Program-made: the position numbers and the translations under genes
Shown: piece after piece, positions 56,601 to 64,000 of the stretch
How the letters are laid out: every line of letters starts with the position of its first letter
How positions within the stretch are numbered: position 1 is the stretch's first letter
The notes under the pieces: model-generated
What the model was told of the DNA's origin: nothing
The model's input: only the letters and a program-made list of their open reading frames with translations
Databases searched by the model: none
Assembly: GCF_036173125.1 (NCBI RefSeq)
Contig: NZ_CP108054.1
Span: 6,043,001 to 6,107,000 of the forward strand
Length of the DNA stretch: 64,000 bases
DNA from: Streptomyces sp. NBC_00286
GTDB lineage: Bacteria > Actinomycetota > Actinomycetes > Streptomycetales > Streptomycetaceae
Direction of reading: 5' to 3'

Positions 56601-57638
56601 GTGGCCCCGGAGAGCACCAAGAGCAAGGTGACCATCACCGAGATCGCCCGGCAGGCCGGGGTCTCGGTGCCCACTGTGTCGCGTGTCGTCAACGGCCGCT
56701 CCGACGTGTCGCCGGAAACCCGGGCCCGGATCGAGGACCTGCTCAGACACCACGGCTACCAGCGCAAGTCCTCCCCGCCGGGCGGCCGGGCGGTTCTCAT
56801 CGACCTGGTCTTCAACGACCTCGACAGCCCCTGGGCCGTGGAGATCATCCGGGGGGTGGAGGAAGTCGCGCACGCCTCGGGTGTGGGCACGGTCGTGTCC
56901 GCCATCCATGGCGCGTCGGGCTCGGCGCGGCAGTGGATGACCAATCTGCGTACCCGCGCCTCGGACGGGGTGATCCTCGTGACCTCCGTCCTCGAACCCC
57001 GTATGCACGAGGAACTGCGGCGGCTCGGTGTCCCGCTCGTCGTCGTCGACCCGGCGGGTTCGCCGTCCCTGGACGCGCCGACCGTCGGAGCGGCCAACTG
57101 GGCGGGCGGCATGGCCGCGACGGAACACCTGCTCGGTCTCGGCCACCGCAGGATCGGCCTCATCGCCGGGCCCCAGCGATTGCTGTGCTCGCGGGCCCGG
57201 CTCGACGGCTACCGCGCGGCTCTCGAAGGCGCGGACATCGCGGTCGACGACGCGCTGATCGTGCCGGGCGACTTCTACCACGCGTCCGGCTTCGACGGCT
57301 GCAACGCCCTGCTCGACCTGGACGAGCCGCCCACCGCCCTGTTCGCCGCCAGCGACCAGATGGCGCTCGGCGCGATCGAGGCGTTGCGGTGCCGAGGGCT
57401 CCGGGTGCCGGAGGACATGAGCGTCGTGGGGTTCGACGACCTGCCGGAGGTCCGCTGGTCGGCGCCGCCGCTCACCACCGTGCGCCAACCACTCGCCGAT
57501 ATGGGCAAGTTGGCGACCCGTACGGTGCTGCGCCTCGCCGCGGGCGAAGAGCCCGCGTCCCCCAGGGTGGAGCTCGCCACCGAGCTCGTCGTACGGGCGA
57601 GCACGGCGCCGCTGGCCCGGCAGGTCCGGCGTTCCTGA
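56601..57638 (+). CDS. bxlR: LacI-family repressor of the adjacent sugar-uptake operon
   Basis: A 345-aa regulator. The helix-turn-helix is VTITEIARQAGVSVPTVSRV followed by VNGRSDVSPETRARIEDLL; the periplasmic-binding-like effector domain follows (LIDLVFNDLDSPWAVEIIRG ... VVGFDDLPEVRWSAPPLTTV). It lies upstream of and codirectional with the ABC/GH3 operon. By gene order it matches the xylobiose regulator BxlR; the effector is an inference. A TTCCGGAAG palindrome (56558-56566) lies in its 199-nt upstream region. Confidence 0.85.
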   Translation: MAPESTKSKVTITEIARQAGVSVPTVSRVVNGRSDVSPETRARIEDLLRHHGYQRKSSPPGGRAVLIDLVFNDLDSPWAVEIIRGVEEVAHASGVGTVVSAIHGASGSARQWMTNLRTRASDGVILVTSVLEPRMHEELRRLGVPLVVVDPAGSPSLDAPTVGAANWAGGMAATEHLLGLGHRRIGLIAGPQRLLCSRARLDGYRAALEGADIAVDDALIVPGDFYHASGFDGCNALLDLDEPPTALFAASDQMALGAIEALRCRGLRVPEDMSVVGFDDLPEVRWSAPPLTTVRQPLADMGKLATRTVLRLAAGEEPASPRVELATELVVRASTAPLARQVRRS

Positions 57639-57665
57639 CGTTCCGGACGAACCTGGGGCGCCTGC

Positions 57666-57802
57666 CGATCCACCCGGCCTCGCATCGCCCGGCCTCGCAT
57701 CGCCCGGCCTCGATCCACCCGGCCTCGCATCGCCCGGCCTCGATCCACCCGGTCTCGCATCGCCCGGGTCTCGATCCACCCGGTCTCGCATCGCCCGGGT
57801 CT
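57666..57802. repeat. Tandem array of nine 15-16-bp units
   Basis: Units CGATCCACCCGGCCT and CGCATCGCCCGGCCT (later GGTCT/GGGTCT variants) follow one another in the order A-B-B-A-B-A-B-A-B without spacers. The array starts 28 nt after the LacI stop and ends exactly where CGATAATT begins, 27 bp before the -35 of the next operon. Confidence 0.85.
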
Positions 57803-57829
57803 CGATAATTCCGATGTTTGTCAGGAGCG

Positions 57830-57859
57830 TTGACATACCCGTCGCCGCGCCCGTAACTT
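57830..57859 (+). promoter_or_regulatory. Promoter of the sugar ABC/GH3 operon
   Basis: A consensus TTGACA (57830-57835), 18-bp spacer and TAACTT (57854-57859). The start would be near 57866, about 45 nt before the binding-protein ATG. Confidence 0.7.
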
Positions 57860-57874
57860 CCGTGCGCAACTCGA

Positions 57875-57888
57875 CCGATAATTTTCGG
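57875..57888 (+). promoter_or_regulatory. Operator candidate for the LacI-type repressor
   Basis: CCGATAATTTTCGG is a near-perfect palindrome (six of seven base pairs) about 10-20 bp downstream of the inferred start. From memory, Streptomyces BxlR protects a region overlapping the bxlE start and recognises CGAA-N-TTCG-like repeats. CGATAATT also occurs at 57803-57810. Confidence 0.55.
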
Positions 57889-57910
57889 GTTCTCTTCCGG
57901 AAGGTGTGCG

Positions 57911-59212
57911 ATGCGAGCGTTGGGTAACACCTCACTCTCCCGCCGCGGGTTCCTGGCGGCCTCCGCGGCGACCGGCCTGGGGGCCGCCGCCCTGAGCGCG
58001 TGCGGTTCCTCGGGCGGTGGGAACAGCTCCGGCAAGACGGAGATCGAATGGTGGAACATCACCACCACCCAGCCCGCGAAGAAGCTGTGGGCGCAGCGGG
58101 CCAAGGAGTTCGAGGCCGCGCATCCCGACGTCAAGATCAAGATCGTGACGCTGGAGAACGAGGCGTACAAGTCGAAGATGACCGCGCAGACCGCCTCGGG
58201 CAAGCTGCCGGACATCTTCCACACCTGGGGCGGCGGTGTGCTCCAGCAGCAGATCGACGCCGGTCTGGTCGAGGACCTGTCGGACAAGGTCTCCTCCTGG
58301 ACGAAGGACTACCTGCCCGCTTCGGTGGCGCCGTTCCGGCTGGACGACAAGATGTACGCCGTCCCCTTCGACGTCGGCATGGTCGGCTTCTGGTACAACA
58401 AGGCGCTCTTCAAGCAGGCCGGCATCGCCACCCCGCCCACCACCTGGTCCGGCTACCTCGACGCCGTCAAGGCCCTCAAGGACGAGGGCATCACGCCCAT
58501 CGCCCTGGCCGGCAAGGAGAAGTGGCCGGGCATGTACTACTGGGCGTACCTCTCGATGCGGGTCGCCGGCCTCGACGCGATGCAGAAAGCCGCCGACGAC
58601 GCCGACTTCACCGGCGAGGACTTCGTCAAGGCAGGCGCGCACGTCGAGGAACTCGTCGCCTTGAAGCCCTTCCAGAAGGGCTTCCTCGGCGCCGCCTACT
58701 CCACGCCCACCGGTGAGGCGGCCACGATGGGCAACGGCAAGGCGGCCATGGAACTGATGGGCCAGTGGGCGCCGGTCGTCCAGGAGGATGCGGGCAAGGG
58801 CCTCGGCAAGGACCTCGGCTTCTTCTCCTTCCCTGAAGTGGAGGGCGGCAAGGGCGCGCTCACCGACGTGTTCGGCGGGAGCAACGGCCACGCGGTGCGC
58901 AAGGGGGCGCCGGACGCCGCGGTGGAGTTCCTGAAGTTCTTCGCGGAGCAGGAGTTCGCGGAGAAGCTCGTCAAGGAGACCGGTCTTGTGCCGGTGTCCA
59001 AGGCCGCGCAGGGTGCGCTGACGGACCCCAACCTCATTGCCGTCTCGGAGGCGCTCAGCAAGTCCACCGGCTTCCAGCTCTACCTCGACCAGGCCTACGC
59101 CCCCGCGGTTGGCCAGGAGATCAACGACAGCGTCGCAGCGCTCATCGCGGGCTCCAAGTCGCCCGAGCAGGTGACGCGTTCGGTCACGCAGGTCGCCAAG
59201 AGCGAGGGTTAA
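57911..59212 (+). CDS. bxlE: Sugar ABC transporter substrate-binding lipoprotein (BxlE-like)
   Basis: A 433-aa family 1 extracellular solute-binding protein. The signal peptide has a twin-arginine pattern (SRRGFLAAS) and a lipobox LSAC near residue 31, so it is a Tat-dependent lipoprotein. The mature part has EIEWWNITTTQPAKKLWAQR and YAVPFDVGMVGFWYNKALF. It captures an oligosaccharide for the two permeases downstream. GGAAGG lies 6 nt upstream of the ATG. Xylobiose is the best guess from operon order and resemblance to BxlE; cello-oligosaccharides are possible. Confidence 0.85.
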   Translation: MRALGNTSLSRRGFLAASAATGLGAAALSACGSSGGGNSSGKTEIEWWNITTTQPAKKLWAQRAKEFEAAHPDVKIKIVTLENEAYKSKMTAQTASGKLPDIFHTWGGGVLQQQIDAGLVEDLSDKVSSWTKDYLPASVAPFRLDDKMYAVPFDVGMVGFWYNKALFKQAGIATPPTTWSGYLDAVKALKDEGITPIALAGKEKWPGMYYWAYLSMRVAGLDAMQKAADDADFTGEDFVKAGAHVEELVALKPFQKGFLGAAYSTPTGEAATMGNGKAAMELMGQWAPVVQEDAGKGLGKDLGFFSFPEVEGGKGALTDVFGGSNGHAVRKGAPDAAVEFLKFFAEQEFAEKLVKETGLVPVSKAAQGALTDPNLIAVSEALSKSTGFQLYLDQAYAPAVGQEINDSVAALIAGSKSPEQVTRSVTQVAKSEG

Positions 59213-59221
59213 CGGCCGTCG

Positions 59222-60244
59222 ATGACTCACCCGACCTCGACCTCGACCGCATCGACATCGACGTACGCGCCGGGGCTCGGCAAGTCCCCTGGCGCGGCGC
59301 CCGAGCCACCCGTACCGACGACCCGGCCGTCCGCCCTGCACCGCCTGCGCGCCTGGTTCTCGGCCTTCGTCTTCACCATCCCGGCCCTCGTCCTGTTCGG
59401 CCTGCTCGTCCTGGTGCCGATGGGCTACGCGTTCTACATCAGCTTCTTCAACTGGGGCGGATTCGATACGCCCACGGACAACGTGGGATTCGACAACTAC
59501 ACCCGGCTCTTCGACGACCCGGTCTTCCTGGGCGACCTGTGGCGCGGATTCCTGCTCATCGCGTTCTCCATCGTCCTCCAGCTGCCGTTCGCGCTCGCCA
59601 TGGCCGTGCTGCTCAACCAGAGGCTGCGCGGCCGGGCCGTCTACCGGATGCTGTTCTTCGCGCCGTACATCCTGTCCGAGGTCATCACCGGCGTGCTGTT
59701 CAGCATGATCTTCGCGCCGGACGAGGGGCTCGCGGACAAGGTCCTCGACGCGGTCGGGCTCGCCAGTCTGGGCGGGGACTGGTTCGCGGGCCAGGACACC
59801 GTGCTGCCCACGCTGTTCCTCGTGATGACGTGGAAGTACTTCGGCTTCCACATGATGCTCTACCTGGCGGGCCTGCAGGGCATCCCGGCCGAGCTGCACG
59901 AGGCGGCGCGCATCGACGGGGCGAGCACCTGGCAGCGCTTCCGTCACATCACGCTGCCGCTGCTCGCGCCGACGCTGCGGATCAGCGTCTTCCTGGCGGT
60001 GATCGGCGCCATCCAGCTCTTCGACCTGGTGTGGGTGATCACGGCGGGCGGTCCCGACCACGCCTCCGAGACCATGGTCATCAGCCTCTTCCAGTACGGC
60101 TTCAAGCGCTACCAGATGGGCTACGCCAGCGCCATCAGCGTGGCGATGTTCCTGATCAGCCTCGTCTTCGCCCTCGCCTACCAGCGCTTCGTGCTGCGCC
60201 GCGACACCGAAGGAGCCATCACCACCATGCGAGGTAACCGATGA
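59222..60244 (+). CDS. bxlF: Sugar ABC transporter permease (BxlF-like)
   Basis: A 340-aa MalF-type permease with six predicted helices after a Thr/Ser/Pro-rich cytosolic N-terminus. The EAA loop is EAARIDGASTWQRFRHITLP, which docks on the shared ATPase (MsiK type), not encoded here. It overlaps the next gene by ATGA. Confidence 0.93.
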   Translation: MTHPTSTSTASTSTYAPGLGKSPGAAPEPPVPTTRPSALHRLRAWFSAFVFTIPALVLFGLLVLVPMGYAFYISFFNWGGFDTPTDNVGFDNYTRLFDDPVFLGDLWRGFLLIAFSIVLQLPFALAMAVLLNQRLRGRAVYRMLFFAPYILSEVITGVLFSMIFAPDEGLADKVLDAVGLASLGGDWFAGQDTVLPTLFLVMTWKYFGFHMMLYLAGLQGIPAELHEAARIDGASTWQRFRHITLPLLAPTLRISVFLAVIGAIQLFDLVWVITAGGPDHASETMVISLFQYGFKRYQMGYASAISVAMFLISLVFALAYQRFVLRRDTEGAITTMRGNR

Positions 60245-61137
60245 GCGCGGTTGCGAAGACGAACGCGCCGAAGGCGAGCGCGCCGAAGACGAACGTGCCC
60301 AAGAGCGTCGTACGCCGCCGAAGGCTCCGCGCCATCCCCGTGTACGCGATCCTGTGGCTGGTCGGAGTGTTCATGGTCACTCCACTCCTGTACGCCCTCG
60401 TCTCCGGCTTCAAATCGACCGACCAGCTCTCCAGCAACACCTTCGGCCTTCCGGACCCGTGGGTGACCTCGAACTACACGTCGCTGCTCGGCTCGGGCGC
60501 GTTCTGGCGGGCTGTCGGCAGCAGCACCGTGATCGCTCTGGCCACCGCCGTGCTGACGGTGGGGGCGGCGGCGCTCGCCGCGTACGCGCTGGCCCGGTTC
60601 GCCTTCCGGGGACGGGAGTTGCTGTTCACCCTGTTCACGATGGGGCTGATGTTCCCCTTCGCGGTGGCGATCCTGCCGCTGTTCGTCCTGCTGCGCTCCT
60701 TCGGGCTGCTCGACAACCCGTGGGGCGTGATCCTGCCCCAGGCGGCCTTCGGCCTGCCCATCACGATCGTCATCCTGCGCGGCTTCTTCCGGGAGATACC
60801 GGGGGAACTGGAGGAGGCCGCGACGCTCGACGGCTGCTCCTCCTTCGGCTTCTTCTGGCGCATCCTGCTGCCGCTGGCCCGCCCGGCGCTCGGCACGGTC
60901 TCGGTCCTCGCCATCGTGGGGAGCTGGAACAACTTCCTGCTCCCGCTGCTCGTCTTCAGCGAACCCACGTGGTGGACGATCCCGGTGGGCATCCAGCAGT
61001 TCCAGGGTCAGTACGCCTCCGATGTGGCCCGCATCTTCGCGTACCTGGTCCTCGCCATGGCACCCGCCCTGGCCTTCTACGCGGTCGCCGAACGCCAGCT
61101 GATCGGCGGCATCACGCTCGGCGCGACCAAGGGCTGA
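60241..61137 (+). CDS. bxlG: Sugar ABC transporter permease (BxlG-like)
   Basis: A 298-aa MalG-type permease with six helices and the EAA loop EAATLDGCSSFGFFWRILLP. Partner of the preceding permease. A Lys/Ala/Pro-rich N-terminus (PKASAPKTNVPKS) precedes the first helix. No ATPase gene follows, as is usual in Streptomyces, where MsiK serves many sugar transporters. Confidence 0.93.
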   Translation: MSAVAKTNAPKASAPKTNVPKSVVRRRRLRAIPVYAILWLVGVFMVTPLLYALVSGFKSTDQLSSNTFGLPDPWVTSNYTSLLGSGAFWRAVGSSTVIALATAVLTVGAAALAAYALARFAFRGRELLFTLFTMGLMFPFAVAILPLFVLLRSFGLLDNPWGVILPQAAFGLPITIVILRGFFREIPGELEEAATLDGCSSFGFFWRILLPLARPALGTVSVLAIVGSWNNFLLPLLVFSEPTWWTIPVGIQQFQGQYASDVARIFAYLVLAMAPALAFYAVAERQLIGGITLGATKG

Positions 61138-61192
61138 CCCGAACCCCGGCGGACGAAATCCCCTTGATCCCCTTACGGATGTGAGGAGTTAC

Positions 61193-63421
61193 ATGATCCA
61201 CCCTTGGCAGGACCCCGCTCTGCCCGCAGGCGTCCGCGCCGCCGACCTGCTCGCCCGCATGACCCCGCAGGAGAAGATCGCGCAGCTCTACGGCGTCTGG
61301 CCCGGCTCGAACGAGACCCCGGGCGGGGACATGGCGCCGCTGCAGCACGCCCTGTCCGAGGACGTGGACCTCACCGAGCTGCTTCCACACGGCCTCGGCC
61401 AGCTGACCCGCCCCTTCGGCACCTCACCGGTCGAACCGGCCGAGGGCGCCGCCCGTCTGGCCTCCCTCCAGGAACGCGTCCGCAGCGCGAACCGCTTCCG
61501 GCTGCCCGCCCTCGCGCACGAAGAGTGCCTCACCGGCTTCACGGCCTGGCAGGCCACGATCTTTCCCACACCGCTCGCCTGGGGCGCGAGCTTCGACCCG
61601 GCCCTGGTGAAGGAGATGGCGTCGGCGATCGGGGCCTCGATGAAGTCGGTCGGCATCCACCAGGGGCTGGCTCCCGTTCTCGACGTCGTACGGGATCCGC
61701 GCTGGGGCCGCACGGAGGAGTCGATCAGCGAGGACCCCTACCTCGTGGCGACCGTCGGCACCGCGTACGTACAGGGTCTTGAAGAGGCGGGCATCGTCGC
61801 CACGCTCAAGCACTTCGCCGGGTACTCCGCCTCGCGCGGCGCCCGCAACCACGCGCCCGCGTCGATCGGCCCGCGCGAACTGGCGGACGTCATCCTGCCG
61901 CCGTTCGAGATGGCCCTACGGGACGGCGGCGCACGGTCGGTGATGGCGGCGTACAACGACATCGACGGGCTGCCCGCGCACGCACACCGTCAGCTGCTCA
62001 CCGAACTCCTCCGGGACGACTGGCAGTTCACGGGAACCGTCGTCTCCGACTACTTCGGCGTGTCCTTCTTGGAGACGGCGCACCAACTCGTGGACTCCCC
62101 GGAGGGAGCGGCGGCACTCGCGCTCGCGGCGGGAGTGGACGTGGAACTGCCGGTGGTTCGCTGCGTGGGGGCGGGGCCCCTCGACGAGGAGCTGGTGGAC
62201 CGGGCGGCGCTGCGCGTTCTGACGCAGAAGTGCGAGCTGGGGCTGCTGGATCCCGACTGGGCGCCGCCCGCGGCACCATCCGCTCCGGTCGATCTCGATC
62301 CACCCCACATGCGGGTACTGGCACGGCAGTTGGCGGAGGAGTCGGTCGTCCTGCTGTCCAACGACGGCACGCTGCCGCTCGCCCCCGAAACGCGGCGGAT
62401 CGCGGTTCTCGGCCCGCTCGCCGACGACCCGGCAGCCATGCTCGGCTGCTACACGTTCCCCCGCCACGTCCTCCTCGACCACCCCGAGGTTGCGATGGGG
62501 GTCGCCGTGCCGACGCTGCTCGAAGCGCTGCGCGTGGAGCTGCCGGACGCGGAGTTCGTGGACGATCCCGCGGCCGCCGGGCTGTGCGTGGTCGCGGTCG
62601 GCGACCGGTCGGGGCTGTTCGGGCGCGGCACGTCGGGCGAGGGCTGCGACGCCGCGGACCTCGAACTGCCCGACGCGCAGGGCGCGTTGCTGGACAAGGC
62701 GCTGGCATCCGAAACGCCGGTCGTCCTGGTCGTGCTCTCGGGCCGCCCCTATGCACTCGGACGCTGGGCGGACCGGTGCGCCGCGGTGGTTCAGGCCTTC
62801 TTCCCGGGCGAGGAGGGAGGGCCCGCGGTGGCGGGCGTACTGTCGGGGCGGGTCAATCCGTCCGGGAGGCTCCCCGTGAGCGTGCCGCGCGACCCCGCCG
62901 GCCAGCCCTGGACGTACCTCGCCCCGCCGCTCGGACAACGCGGAGAGGCCAGCAGCCTCGACCCCACACCCCAGTTCCCGTTCGGACATGGGCTGTCCTA
63001 CACGACGTACGACTGGCAGGAGCCGGCGGTCGACGCCGACGCGTTCCCGACGGACGGCGAGACCACGCTGCGTCTGACGGTGCGCAACACCGGCACGCGG
63101 TCCGGCGCGGAGCTCGTCCAGCTCTATCTCCACGACCCGGTCGGCAAAGTGGCCCGCCCGGTGGCCCGACTGGTGGGCTATGCGCGGGTGCCGCTGGAGG
63201 CGGGGGAGTCGGCGGAGGTCCACTTCACGTTTCCGGCGGACCTGGCCGCGTACACCGGGCCGGACGGCAACCGGATCGTGGAACCCGGAGCGCTGGAGCT
63301 GCGGTTGGCCGCATCCTGCGCCGAGGGAGACGCGCGGTATACGGTGCCGGTCACGCTGACCGGGCCGGAGCGGGTCGTGGGCCGGGAGCGGCGGATGCGG
63401 TGCGAAGTACGCGTGAAGTGA
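61193..63421 (+). CDS. bxlA: GH3 beta-glycosidase (beta-xylosidase/beta-glucosidase type, BxlA-like)
   Basis: A 742-aa GH3 enzyme without a signal peptide, so intracellular. VLDVVRDPRWGRTEESISED, LKHFAGYSASRGARNHAP and the nucleophile Asp in GTVVSDYFGVSF lie in the (beta/alpha)8 domain; the C-terminal domain ends in a fibronectin-like region (ELVQLYLHDPVGKVARPVAR). It hydrolyses the imported oligosaccharide. GAGGAG 5 nt upstream decides ATG 61193 over the GTG at 61181. Confidence 0.88.
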   Translation: MIHPWQDPALPAGVRAADLLARMTPQEKIAQLYGVWPGSNETPGGDMAPLQHALSEDVDLTELLPHGLGQLTRPFGTSPVEPAEGAARLASLQERVRSANRFRLPALAHEECLTGFTAWQATIFPTPLAWGASFDPALVKEMASAIGASMKSVGIHQGLAPVLDVVRDPRWGRTEESISEDPYLVATVGTAYVQGLEEAGIVATLKHFAGYSASRGARNHAPASIGPRELADVILPPFEMALRDGGARSVMAAYNDIDGLPAHAHRQLLTELLRDDWQFTGTVVSDYFGVSFLETAHQLVDSPEGAAALALAAGVDVELPVVRCVGAGPLDEELVDRAALRVLTQKCELGLLDPDWAPPAAPSAPVDLDPPHMRVLARQLAEESVVLLSNDGTLPLAPETRRIAVLGPLADDPAAMLGCYTFPRHVLLDHPEVAMGVAVPTLLEALRVELPDAEFVDDPAAAGLCVVAVGDRSGLFGRGTSGEGCDAADLELPDAQGALLDKALASETPVVLVVLSGRPYALGRWADRCAAVVQAFFPGEEGGPAVAGVLSGRVNPSGRLPVSVPRDPAGQPWTYLAPPLGQRGEASSLDPTPQFPFGHGLSYTTYDWQEPAVDADAFPTDGETTLRLTVRNTGTRSGAELVQLYLHDPVGKVARPVARLVGYARVPLEAGESAEVHFTFPADLAAYTGPDGNRIVEPGALELRLAASCAEGDARYTVPVTLTGPERVVGRERRMRCEVRVK

Positions 63422-63486
63422 GAGGGCCGGGCTGGGCCTCGTTTTCCCTGTTCAGGCTCGTCCTTCCCACCTCATCCGAAGCTATC

Positions 63487-63512
63487 CGAATGTTTCGAAT
63501 TGGGTATCGAAT
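63487..63512 (+). promoter_or_regulatory. Operator candidates upstream of the second LacI gene
   Basis: CGAATGTTTCG (63487-63497) is a palindrome (CGAA-TGT-TTCG), and TCGAAT recurs at 63495 and 63507. The region 63478-63520 is locally A/T-rich. Probably the autoregulatory site of the following gene or a second site of the first repressor. Confidence 0.45.
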
Positions 63513-63577
63513 ATTACGGGAGTGTGTAGCCGTCAAGGGGCTTCGCCAGGAGGGTGCGCAGGGATACGATCGCGCCC

Positions 63578-64000
63578 ATGACTCACCCGAATCCCGCCGT
63601 GGCCCGGTCCGCGACGCTCGCCGAGATCGCCCGCGAGGCGGGAGTCTCGGCTCCGACTGTTTCGAAGGTGCTCAACGGCCGCGCCGATGTGGCCCCCGCG
63701 ACCCGTACGCGGGTCGAGGAGCTGCTGCGGCACCACGGCTATCGGCGGCGCCGGGCCGAGGCGTCCCGTTCGCCGCTGATCGACCTGGTCTTCCATGAGC
63801 TGGAGAGCGCCTGGGCGTTGGAGGTCATCCGGGGCGTCGAGAACATCGCGCGGGACGAGGGCCTGAGCGTGGTGCTCTCCGAGAGCGCGGGCCGCCTCAC
63901 CCCGGGCCGCACCTGGGCCGACCAGGTCGCGGCCCGCCGCCCGCACGGTGTCGTCCTCGTACTGAGCGGGCTCGACGAGTCCCAGCGGGCGCTGCTGACC
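63578..64000 (+). CDS. Second LacI-family regulator (3'-truncated by window edge)
   Basis: The first 141 codons are present. HTH ATLAEIAREAGVSAPTVSKV, then LNGRADVAPATRTRVEELLR and the start of the effector domain (SPLIDLVFHELESAWALEVI). It is a close paralogue of the LacI protein at 56601. TACGAT ends 7 nt before the ATG with no ribosome-binding site, suggesting a leaderless mRNA. It begins 156 nt after the GH3 gene and may control this operon or the next locus. Confidence 0.9.
   Translation, partial: MTHPNPAVARSATLAEIAREAGVSAPTVSKVLNGRADVAPATRTRVEELLRHHGYRRRRAEASRSPLIDLVFHELESAWALEVIRGVENIARDEGLSVVLSESAGRLTPGRTWADQVAARRPHGVVLVLSGLDESQRALLT

Overview
This window is a high-GC actinobacterial chromosome segment, almost certainly Streptomyces. 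The evidence is strong G/C bias at codon third positions, frequent GTG starts, actinobacterial r-protein variants (zinc-ribbon S14, L36 and an L17 with an acidic tail), DUF1707/DUF4190 proteins and dispersed GC-rich Streptomyces-type intergenic repeats. It is built around the str / S10 / spc / alpha ribosomal supercluster. A thiostrepton-resistance-type 23S rRNA methyltransferase gene sits inside that cluster. From memory this arrangement was reported for the thiostrepton producer Streptomyces laurentii, so that species or a close relative is my best guess. This is an inference.

Layout. 1-7.5 kb: the 3' part of rpoC, a small DUF1707/DUF4190 membrane protein, then rpsL-rpsG-fusA-tuf ending at a strong terminator. 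7.5-13.4 kb: an accessory block on the minus strand holding tsnR, the remnant of an anti-sigma-like ATPase gene, and a two-gene RNA-repair operon. The first repair gene is an RNA ligase fused to a polynucleotide kinase; the second is a 982-aa MJ1316 / EEP phosphatase / 2H phosphoesterase / nucleotidyltransferase fusion. 13.4-31.3 kb: the S10 operon (rpsJ to rpsQ), an unusual 525-bp GC-rich spacer, the spc operon (rplN to rplO, then secY-adk-map), then infA-rpmJ-rpsM-rpsK-rpoA-rplQ, closed by a terminator. truA follows.

32.3-39.8 kb: a tightly coupled surface-polysaccharide operon encoding a cellulose-synthase-like GT2, a GH26 lipoprotein, two GT39-like membrane glycosyltransferases with disordered Q/G/Y-rich N-termini, and a DPM1-like GT2. 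39.8-43.7 kb: a secreted anchored protein divergent from rplM-rpsI, then glmM. 43.7-53.2 kb: DUF389 protein, coaA, acpS, tsaE, an alpha/beta hydrolase, alr and nnrD, separated by repeat-rich intergenic DNA that includes a 60-61-bp tandem array and two copies of a 100-nt palindromic element. 53.2-56.4 kb: a degenerate YkuD protein, then tsaB-rimI-tsaD and a small gene, overlapping end to end. 56.6-64 kb: a LacI-regulated sugar uptake and hydrolysis locus (regulator, lipoprotein binding protein, two permeases, GH3 glycosidase) resembling the xylobiose bxlEFGA system, then the start of a second LacI gene.

Functional view. Most genes serve transcription, translation and precursor supply (CoA, holo-ACP, D-Ala, GlcN-1-P, t6A tRNA modification). 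The exceptions are the rRNA-methylation/RNA-repair block, the polysaccharide operon and the glycoside-uptake locus. Promoter, operator, leader and terminator calls come from reading motifs by eye. They have not been tested by folding or expression data.
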